NCBI GenBank assembly: GCA_028876495.1
Contig: JAGWRO010000048.1
Coordinates: 1 to 64,000, forward strand
Reading direction: 5' to 3'
Source of the DNA: Bacteroidota bacterium
GTDB taxonomy: Bacteria; Bacteroidota; Bacteroidia; Chitinophagales; Chitinophagaceae
Length of the DNA: 64,000 bases
Part shown: piece by piece, positions 19,740 to 27,094 of the stretch
Layout: the number at the start of each line of letters is the position of its first letter
Position numbering within the stretch: position 1 is the first letter of the stretch
The notes under the pieces: model-generated
What the model saw: only the letters and a program-made list of their open reading frames with translations
Database searches by the model: none
Told to the model about the DNA's origin: nothing
Translations under genes and position numbers: made by a program

Positions 19740-20318
19740 TTAATGACCTATTTTCAAAAACCTTTTTCGGATCATTTCCAGTTGTCTATCAGTAAGGACA
19801 GACGTTTTTTTAAGAACATTTATAAAATAAGCTACTTCGTCAGGTTCTGTCGGGCAACCAACATTATTTCCCGTAACTTTTCCATCTTCAGAATGCAGCC
19901 TGGAGTCTGCAAGTAATTTACCCTTTTTATCAAGAATAAACCAATAAGGAATTCCCTGTTGGTTGCCATGATAATTTGTTAGCAGTACCGCAGCTCCCGG
20001 ATTTTCAAGATCTTTTTTATCCTTGCTTTCATCCACTGTAAGATGTTTGATCACATAACTTTTATCAAAAAAAGATTTTATGGTTTCATCATTCATTGCC
20101 GTATCCATTCTATGGCACCAAATGCACCAGGAAGCGTGGAACATCACAAAAATGTTCTTATGGGTTTTGGCAGCTTCTACTTTTGCTTCTTTAATCACTT
20201 CACGGGCGCTTGCAGGTTTCTGTGCCTGGAGATTTACAATGATAAAAAAGGGCAACAAAAACCCGATTGCAGATCTTACTATTCTCACTTTGGTAAATTT
20301 TGAGCTCAATATATACAC
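19740..20318 (-). CDS. Thioredoxin-fold protein (thiol:disulfide interchange type)
   Basis: MFHASWCIWCHRMDTAMND (WCxxC) plus signal peptide. Confidence 0.85.
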   Translation of the reverse strand: MYILSSKFTKVRIVRSAIGFLLPFFIIVNLQAQKPASAREVIKEAKVEAAKTHKNIFVMFHASWCIWCHRMDTAMNDETIKSFFDKSYVIKHLTVDESKDKKDLENPGAAVLLTNYHGNQQGIPYWFILDKKGKLLADSRLHSEDGKVTGNNVGCPTEPDEVAYFINVLKKTSVLTDRQLEMIRKRFLKIGH

Positions 20319-20380
20319 TTTTGCTTTTACCTTTTTATTTTCTATTTTTTTAATGTGATTTTAAGAAACCAGGTTCTTAT

Positions 20381-20416
20381 AAAAAGAACAAGCCGGAGTT
20401 GATTCTCCGGCTTGTT
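20381..20416 (-). terminator. Terminator after rplL
   Basis: Perfect 12-bp stem AACAAGCCGGAG ttgatt CTCCGGCTTGTT with a minus-strand T-tract. Confidence 0.85.
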
Positions 20417-20436
20417 ACCTAATTGATTTTAAAAAA

Positions 20437-20808
20437 TTAAGCTATTTCAACTTCAGCACCAGCCTCAGTCAACCTTGTTTTAATTTCTTCAGAAGTGGCT
20501 TTATCTACACCTTCTTTAATTGGTTTTGGTGCATTGTCCACCAAATCTTTCGCTTCTTTCAAACCTAAGCCTGTAAGTTCTTTAACGATCTTAACAATAC
20601 CCAGTTTGTTAGGACCTGCTGCTTTCAGTATCACATCAAAAGATGTTTTTTCTTCTGCTGCGGCCGGGCCTGCTCCTTCAGCGCTGGCAACTACTGTTGC
20701 TGCTGCCGGTTCAATTCCATATTCTGTTTTTAAGAATTCAGCTAATTCCTGAACTTCTTTAACGGTTAAGCCTACTAAGTTTTCAGCTAATGCTTTTACG
20801 TCTGCCAT
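20437..20808 (-). CDS. rplL: 50S ribosomal protein L7/L12
   Basis: [41 protein letters not shown]. Confidence 0.97.
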   Translation of the reverse strand: MADVKALAENLVGLTVKEVQELAEFLKTEYGIEPAAATVVASAEGAGPAAAEEKTSFDVILKAAGPNKLGIVKIVKELTGLGLKEAKDLVDNAPKPIKEGVDKATSEEIKTRLTEAGAEVEIA

Positions 20809-20933
20809 GATTTTTTTGGTTTAATTTTTTCCACCTTCTTTTCATTTACTGATCCGGTGGAGGGTTTTAAAAAAATTGTTTGTTTATTTAATAAGCCAAT
20901 TAGCCAATTCGCTAATCTGCTAATGAAATACAA

Positions 20934-21557
20934 TTACGCTTCCGGGGTTTTTTCTGCATCACCCGATGCTGTTTTTGCTTCCTCTGCTTTTGGTGCTTCT
21001 TCTTTAGGAGCCTCTGCCTTCGGTGATGCTGAAGTTGCTGCTTTTGCTTCAGGAGCTTTTTCTTCTGCGGTTTCCGGCCTGTTTTGCAATGCACCAATTA
21101 CTCTTTGAATTGGTGACATCAACAATCCGATTACTTCACCGATCAATTCGTTCTTCGTTTTGATCTTCGTAAGGTTGATCAATTGATTATCTCCCACGAA
21201 AATATCACCATTAAGAAAAGCGGCTTTCAAAGTTGGTTTTTCTCCATTTTGTGCTTTACGGAAACTGCTGATGATCACAGCAGGATCTTTCGGGCTTTCG
21301 CTGAACATCAATGCTGTTACTTTATGCAAAGAATCGTAAACGCCTGAGTACTTTTCGTTGTCAAGGCTTTCCAATGCTTTTTTGATCAGTGTGTTCTTTG
21401 CCACTTTCATTTCCACCTGCTTATCAAAGCAATGACGGCGGAGATTGGTAATCTGCGCTACTGAAAGGCTTTCTGTATCGGTAATATAGAAATTAGAATA
21501 CTGAGAAAATTTATTTTTCAGTGTTTCTATTACTTCTTGTTTTTCTTCTTTGTTCAT
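20934..21557 (-). CDS. rplJ: 50S ribosomal protein L10 with extended Ala/Glu/Lys/Pro-rich C-terminus
   Basis: MNKEEKQEVIETLKNKFSQYSNFYITDTESLSVAQITNLRR; between rplL and rplA. Confidence 0.95.
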   Translation of the reverse strand: MNKEEKQEVIETLKNKFSQYSNFYITDTESLSVAQITNLRRHCFDKQVEMKVAKNTLIKKALESLDNEKYSGVYDSLHKVTALMFSESPKDPAVIISSFRKAQNGEKPTLKAAFLNGDIFVGDNQLINLTKIKTKNELIGEVIGLLMSPIQRVIGALQNRPETAEEKAPEAKAATSASPKAEAPKEEAPKAEEAKTASGDAEKTPEA

Positions 21558-21613
21558 GTTGTCTGTTTTGTGCTTCTGAATTGTGATTTACAATCTGAAG
21601 CAAATAATTTAAT

Positions 21614-22303
21614 TTAGTTCTGAACTGATTTTGTATCAATCGCAATACCAGGACTCATGGTGCTTGCCATGCTAAGACCTTTTAAATAAATTCCTTTTGA
21701 AGTAGCAGGCTTTAACCTGATGATTGCATTGATCAGTTCCTGGCTGTTGGCTTCAATTTTTTCAGGAGGAAAACTTACTCTTCCGATGGAAGCATGAACG
21801 ATTCCCACTTTATCAACTTTAAAAGCAATCTTACCCCCTTTTACATCGTTTACCGCTGCTGCTACATCATTCGTAACAGTTCCGGTTTTAGGATTCGGCA
21901 TCAGGTTTCTTGGTCCTAAAACTTTACCCAAACGCCCGATTTTAGGCATTACAGATGGAGTCGCAATGATAACGTCTACATCTGTCCAGCCACCTTCGAT
22001 TTTAGTAATATATTCATCAAGTCCAACAAAATCAGCGCCTGCTTCTTTGGCTGCCTCTTCTTTATCCGGAGTGCAAAGCACCAAAACTTTTTTGGTTTTA
22101 CCTGTTCCGTGGGGAAGAGAAACTGTACCACGTACCGCCTGGTCAGCTTTTTTTGGATCAACACCCAAACGGATGTGAAGATCTACAGAACTATCAAATT
22201 TGGTTGTATTAATTTCTTTTACCAGCGCAGAAGCTTCTTTTAATGAATAAGCTTTGTCGGCATCAACCTTGGCGTCGGCTTCTTTTCGTTTTTTAGTAAT
22301 CAT
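21614..22303 (-). CDS. rplA: 50S ribosomal protein L1
   Basis: [46 protein letters not shown]. Confidence 0.97.
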   Translation of the reverse strand: MITKKRKEADAKVDADKAYSLKEASALVKEINTTKFDSSVDLHIRLGVDPKKADQAVRGTVSLPHGTGKTKKVLVLCTPDKEEAAKEAGADFVGLDEYITKIEGGWTDVDVIIATPSVMPKIGRLGKVLGPRNLMPNPKTGTVTNDVAAAVNDVKGGKIAFKVDKVGIVHASIGRVSFPPEKIEANSQELINAIIRLKPATSKGIYLKGLSMASTMSPGIAIDTKSVQN

Positions 22304-22324
22304 TTTATGAAAGTTTTTCGCGAA

Positions 22325-22342
22325 TCCCGATAGCTACCGGGA
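22325..22342. repeat. Intergenic palindrome TCCCGATAGCTACCGGGA
   Basis: Imperfect inverted repeat between rplA and rplK; related to CCCGA-N5-TCGGG at 18216. Confidence 0.6.
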
Positions 22343-22359
22343 CACGGCTCATTTACAAT

Positions 22360-22803
22360 TTAATTTTCCCACGGGGCAGTTCCTTCTACGGTTAAGCCCA
22401 TGCTGCGTGCCGTACCCGCAACCATTTTCATGGCGCTGTTAAGGCTGAAAGCATTAAGATCTGCCATTTTATCTTTGGCGATCTCTTCTACCTGGGCCCA
22501 CGAAACTTTGCCTACTTTATTCCTGTTAGGTTCTTTACTACCTGACTGGATTTTAGCAGCATCCTTCAACTGAACAGCAGCGGGAGGTGTTTTAATGATA
22601 AAATCAAATGATTTATCGCCATAAACTGTAATGAGAACGGGAAGAACTTTCCCTTGTTTATCCTGGGTTCTTGCATTGAATTGCTTGCAGAACTCCATGA
22701 TGTTGATTCCTTTGGAACCGAGTGCAGGGCCTATTGGCGGTGCAGGATTAGCCTGTCCTCCTTTACATTGGAGCTTGACGTAGGCTGTGATTTCTTTTGC
22801 CAT
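22360..22803 (-). CDS. rplK: 50S ribosomal protein L11
   Basis: [41 protein letters not shown]. Confidence 0.97.
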   Translation of the reverse strand: MAKEITAYVKLQCKGGQANPAPPIGPALGSKGINIMEFCKQFNARTQDKQGKVLPVLITVYGDKSFDFIIKTPPAAVQLKDAAKIQSGSKEPNRNKVGKVSWAQVEEIAKDKMADLNAFSLNSAMKMVAGTARSMGLTVEGTAPWEN

Positions 22804-22828
22804 TTTTTAAATTTTTGGTGTTAACGTT

Positions 22829-22884
22829 CTTCGACAAGCTCAGAATGACAACTTCGACAAGCTCAGTTTGACATCTTCGGCAAG
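22829..22884. repeat. Tandem CTTCGACAAGCTCAG(AA/TT)TGACA repeat, two full units plus a partial
   Basis: 22829-22850 and 22852-22873, then CTTCGGCAAG at 22875-22884. Confidence 0.85.
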
Positions 22885-22989
22885 TTTTCAAAACTCCCAT
22901 TCAATGATTTCTATAAAGAACTTTTTTGGGAGTGCAAAAGTAGGGGAATAGGTTGGAATAAAAAAGAAAAATTGATGCGCAATCGCTTT

Positions 22990-23170
22990 TTAGCTTTTTG
23001 CTATATTTCCGGGCTTCAGGAAAATTGAAATAATTAAACCTACGCTTACAACTACATCCACTATATTCCAAATTGTCCTGCCCAAAGCAACTTTTATAAA
23101 AGGCTGAAATAATAAGGCCAAGGCGAGATAAATAATTACCGTTAAATTTAAATTTTTGTTTCTTTCATAT
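22990..23170 (-). pseudogene. Frameshifted small membrane protein gene
   Basis: ATG at 23170 opens MKETKI* but the next frame continues NLTVIIYLALALLFQPFIKVALGRTIWNIVDVVVSVGLIISIFLKPGNIAKS* to 22990; total 181 nt (3n+1). Confidence 0.65.
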
Positions 23171-23186
23171 TTTAATTAAGACCACT

Positions 23187-23450
23187 ACTTCCTTCTGTAT
23201 TTTTTTCGAGGATTTCTTCTTGTGTGAAATATAGAATTGATAATAATTATTCCTTCCTTTTTGTAAAATTTATAAATGATTATAAAGGGAAAAGTTCTCA
23301 AAGCTATTTGTCTAAAATTACTATAGATTCAATCTTTTTAGTTACTAAATCACTAAATCTTTCTCCTAAGCCCGGGCTTCTTGTTTCGTATCATTTTGCT
23401 GCTTCCTGAAACTCAATTCGTGCATCTTCAAGAAACTTAATAGTATGCGT
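23187..23450 (-). pseudogene. Decayed RelE/ParE-family toxin gene
   Basis: Reverse strand: TIKFLEDARIEFQEAAK*YETRSPGLGERFSDLVTKKIESI…, then after a frame change LRTFPFIIIYKFYKKEGIIIINSIFHTRRNPRKKYRRK*. Confidence 0.75.
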
Positions 23451-23544
23451 GCAGGCGCATGTTCTCATCATTCTAATTAACAGAAAACCCAATAAAACAG
23501 TAATCAAACAAATAATCCATTTTTCTGTTCTCAAAAAAAACAAC

Positions 23545-26016
23545 CTATTCCTTGTTATCCATCTTCTCCACCGCCATCACCATTCTTATTTCACCATAAG
23601 TAACATCTTCGGGTAAATTTTCTTTTAAAGTTTTATAACTCTCACGCCCATGGATTTTTGCTGCTTCTTTTATTAAGATTTGTTTTTCAGGTGTAACCAT
23701 TTTGTTGATGTCAATTTCGCCGGTTGCCACAAATGAAGCCAGGTGGCCTTCAATAGTTGTAACTGCAAAATTTCTTTCTTTGGCAATTTCTTCAATCGTT
23801 TTTCCTTCTTTAAATAAATTAAAACTGGTAATATTTGAAGGCGTTTTTTCTTCAGGTGATTTTTCTTTCCTTTCTCTTTTTGGATTTTCTTCTTTGGCAG
23901 CCATATTACTTTCAAGATTATTTTGGCTGCAGTATTCCATAACCATATTTAAAATATCATCACCATATTTTTCCGCTTTTGCTCTTCCAAAGCCACTAAG
24001 TTTCATCAAATCTTTTTTAGAGAATGGAAGATAAGTGGCGATTTCATTTAACGCAATTTGATTAGCCACCATGTAAATCGGCGCCCGTGTTTCTTCCACC
24101 ACTTTGTCGCGCCAATTTTTTAAAAAATTATACAATTCCGGATTTGGCACATCCGAAAAATTCTGTTTTTTGCCACTTGCATACGCGGAAACTTTAAGCC
24201 GTGGAAGCGAATATTTTAATTTGTGCTGCAAAAAAGAAGTGACAGAAAAAGGTTCTTTACAATATTGTAAATAGTAATTTTCAAGATCTAAAGCCAATAA
24301 TAATTGGTTTAAATATTCATTAATAATATTAGCCGCTTCCCGGTGCTCGGTAACTACCGGATGATTTTGAAGAGACTGTTGCAGCGTTTGAAATTTCGGC
24401 GCAAAATGAAGAGACGCATCATTTATTCTTTTTTGTAATGGTTTATTATTTTCGATAACTGCCTGATCTTTCATGAAAGCGGCGATATGACTTAAAAATT
24501 TCAAACCAACCGCTCTGTCGGCAGTAAACGAAGTTTTAAGGTCATTTATCCATTTCAAAGATTCGGGGTTGAGTTTTTCTTTTTGTTCATGGATTCTAAA
24601 ATCCAAAACTTCAACCACCGCATTTATTTCATTAAAAGAAAATATGTCTTCCAGTAATTGCTGTGTAAAAATTTGCCTCGCTCCTTCAAACCTTTCTGCC
24701 AACGAACCTTTCGGAGTAAGTGTTTGGTGGCCTTTAATTACATTTTCGTTACTATAAATGGCCGCTGAAGGTATTTTAGATAAAAGCACAATGCCATCAA
24801 GGCTGGTACAACGGCTTAACCCTACATAAACCTGTCCGCTACTGAAAGCTGCGCCGGCATCGATCATAACTTTTTCGAAAGTAAGTCCCTGGCTTTTATG
24901 AATCGTGATGGCCCACGCAAGCCGCAAGGGAAATTGGGTAAATGTTCCCAAAGTTTCCTGTTCCAATTTTCCATCCAGCCTGTTTAAAGTATAGCGCGAA
25001 TTTTCCCAGGTTTCCTGGGACACATAAATCTCCTCTCCGTCACAATCCACCAAAATCTCTTCCTGTTGCAATTTTTTTATCACACCGATTTTACCGTTGA
25101 AATATCTTTTATCCACATCATTTTTTAAGAACATAACCTGCGCGCCTTCTTTCAACACCAAAGTACCTTCTGCAGGGTACATGCTTTCAGGAAAATCACC
25201 TTCAATTTCTGCTTCATAAGAAAAAGACGGCGGCAATAACTTTTGTAACTCGCGATGATTGATCAGATCCGCCTGGTTGTTATGAGAAGTGAGTGTGATA
25301 TATTTTTCTTCCAGGGCCGGCCTGAAATCCGGAAAATATCTTTGGTGCAGATCTTCAAAATCATCAGCATTCATTTGATTGTTGCGCACTTTATTTAAAA
25401 GATAAACAAACGAATCTTCTTTTTGCCGGTAAATTTTGTTCAATTCAATCAGCATCGGCATTTGCTCTTTTATAACCATGCTGTCGAAAAAGAATTCGGA
25501 AGAATAAAATTGTTGCAAAATGTTCATTTCCTCTCTTTTTGCAACCGGCGGCAATTGATATAAATCGCCAATGCACAAAAGCTGAACACCCCCAAAAGGA
25601 AGCTCATGTTTTCTGCGAACAGACCGTAAAATCGTATCGATTGCATCCATCGTATCGCATCGCACCATACTGATTTCATCAATTACCAACAATTCCATTT
25701 TCCTTAAAAGATCGACTCTTTGCCTGTTATATTTCAGCTTGCCGAGCAATTCACTTTTGCTGCCTGACGTTGGTAAAAAAGGGGTAAAAGGCAATTGAAA
25801 CAAACTATGCAATGTAACGCCGCCAGCGTTAATAGCGGCCACTCCTGTGGGCACAGCTACGATAATATTTTTAGAACAATTTTCTTTTAAATACTTAAGG
25901 AAAGTAGTTTTTCCTGTTCCTGCTTTACCCGTAAGAAAAATATTCTCACTCGTTTCTGTCACAAAACGATAGGCAAGATCAAAAACTTCATTATGTTCTA
26001 TCTTCAATTGGTCCAT
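23545..26016 (-). CDS. Pif1-like helicase with C-terminal HRDC and HTH domains
   Basis: GKAGTGKTTFLKYL, LLVIDEISMVRCD, AWAITIHKSQGLTFEKVMIDAG, C-terminal HRDC-like and HTH (EEIAKERNFAVTTIEGHLASFV) segments. Confidence 0.88.
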   Translation of the reverse strand: MDQLKIEHNEVFDLAYRFVTETSENIFLTGKAGTGKTTFLKYLKENCSKNIIVAVPTGVAAINAGGVTLHSLFQLPFTPFLPTSGSKSELLGKLKYNRQRVDLLRKMELLVIDEISMVRCDTMDAIDTILRSVRRKHELPFGGVQLLCIGDLYQLPPVAKREEMNILQQFYSSEFFFDSMVIKEQMPMLIELNKIYRQKEDSFVYLLNKVRNNQMNADDFEDLHQRYFPDFRPALEEKYITLTSHNNQADLINHRELQKLLPPSFSYEAEIEGDFPESMYPAEGTLVLKEGAQVMFLKNDVDKRYFNGKIGVIKKLQQEEILVDCDGEEIYVSQETWENSRYTLNRLDGKLEQETLGTFTQFPLRLAWAITIHKSQGLTFEKVMIDAGAAFSSGQVYVGLSRCTSLDGIVLLSKIPSAAIYSNENVIKGHQTLTPKGSLAERFEGARQIFTQQLLEDIFSFNEINAVVEVLDFRIHEQKEKLNPESLKWINDLKTSFTADRAVGLKFLSHIAAFMKDQAVIENNKPLQKRINDASLHFAPKFQTLQQSLQNHPVVTEHREAANIINEYLNQLLLALDLENYYLQYCKEPFSVTSFLQHKLKYSLPRLKVSAYASGKKQNFSDVPNPELYNFLKNWRDKVVEETRAPIYMVANQIALNEIATYLPFSKKDLMKLSGFGRAKAEKYGDDILNMVMEYCSQNNLESNMAAKEENPKRERKEKSPEEKTPSNITSFNLFKEGKTIEEIAKERNFAVTTIEGHLASFVATGEIDINKMVTPEKQILIKEAAKIHGRESYKTLKENLPEDVTYGEIRMVMAVEKMDNKE

Positions 26017-26105
26017 TCTTATTAATTCTTCGTTTCAGAAAAAAGCCGCGGATTTATCCCCACAAATATCCTTAACAAAATTCCAAAATCCGCGGCATTA
26101 AAACC

Positions 26106-26474
26106 CTAAGCATTAGGTTTCGCGCCGAGAAGTAACAATTCATTCACTACAACTTCCGTCCCATACCTTTTGTTACCATCTTTATCTACATAGTTATTGT
26201 TTACCAGTTTTCCTTCTATTGCAACTTCGGTTCCTTTTGCCAGATATTTTTCTGTAAATTCTGCCAGTTTCCCCCAGGCGATTAATCTATGCCATTGGGT
26301 TTCTTCCACTTTTTCACCTTTAGCGTTGCGATAGATTTCATTTGTAGCCATGGAAAAAATTGCTAATTTTTTTCCGCCTTCAGTTTTCTTTACTTCAGGA
26401 GCGTTTCCTAATTTTCCGATTAATTGAACTTTGTTTTTTAAAGCATTCATGACTTTGAGTTTTGCGTCCATCAT
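26106..26474 (-). CDS. ssb: Single-stranded DNA-binding protein
   Basis: NKVQLIGKLGNAPEVKKTEGGKKLAIFSMATNE…; start may be the internal Met (MNALKNK, near 26450). Confidence 0.93.
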   Translation of the reverse strand: MMDAKLKVMNALKNKVQLIGKLGNAPEVKKTEGGKKLAIFSMATNEIYRNAKGEKVEETQWHRLIAWGKLAEFTEKYLAKGTEVAIEGKLVNNNYVDKDGNKRYGTEVVVNELLLLGAKPNA

Positions 26475-26509
26475 TTTTAATGGACATGTTTTAAAATTGT
26501 TTTTATTTC

Positions 26510-26539
26510 AGTTGATGATTTTTGTTTGTTTCATCAACT
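26510..26539. repeat. 9-bp inverted repeat AGTTGATGA…TCATCAACT upstream of ssb
   Basis: Perfect arms at 26510-26518 and 26531-26539. Confidence 0.6.
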
Positions 26540-26668
26540 CCGCAAAGATGCATTTGGTGAAAAGCGTTATTCGGTTTTTATTCGTTTATAGTTGGATATA
26601 ACCGTTTGTAAGCGATTGTACGTAAAAATTAAATTGTATCTTTCTCTAATAAACAAATACCAAACAGC

Positions 26669-27049
26669 ATGACAGCTACTGAAACTGCCACCTGCCTCAA
26701 CTGCGAAAAACCGCTAAAAGGCCGTACAGATAAGAAATTCTGCGATGACTACTGCCGCAATTCTTACAATAATCAATTAAAAGCAGCTAAAAATAATTTA
26801 GTGCGAAACATTAATAACGCACTGGGAAAGAACCGAAGGGTTTTGGAAAGCTTTTTTAAACCTAAAGAAGACAAGGTTAATATTCATAAAGACAAATTGC
26901 TGGAAAAAGGATTTCAATTTAAATACATCACCCACACTTACACTACACAAAGAGGACATGTCTATTATTTCTGTTACGACATGGGTTACATGCCTTTGGA
27001 TAATGACTGGTATTTATTGGTAAAAAGGAAAGAAGAAAAATCGGCGTGA
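26669..27049 (+). CDS. Small zinc-ribbon protein of unknown function
   Basis: CLNCEKPLKGRTDKKFCDDYC Cys pattern; 126 aa. Confidence 0.7.
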   Translation: MTATETATCLNCEKPLKGRTDKKFCDDYCRNSYNNQLKAAKNNLVRNINNALGKNRRVLESFFKPKEDKVNIHKDKLLEKGFQFKYITHTYTTQRGHVYYFCYDMGYMPLDNDWYLLVKRKEEKSA

Positions 27050-27070
27050 GAGGAAATAGAAATGATTAAA

Positions 27071-27086
27071 ATTTGTTGGTTTACTA
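27071..27086 (-). repeat. Copy of intergenic repeat TAGTAAACCAACAAAT (16/16)
   Basis: Plus strand ATTTGTTGGTTTACTA in a convergent intergenic gap. Confidence 0.6.
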
Positions 27087-27094
27087 GTTCCTCT

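Noticed and set aside
23224-23409. 61-aa plus-strand ORF
   Set aside because: It is the antisense of the decayed ParE-like toxin, which is the better explanation.
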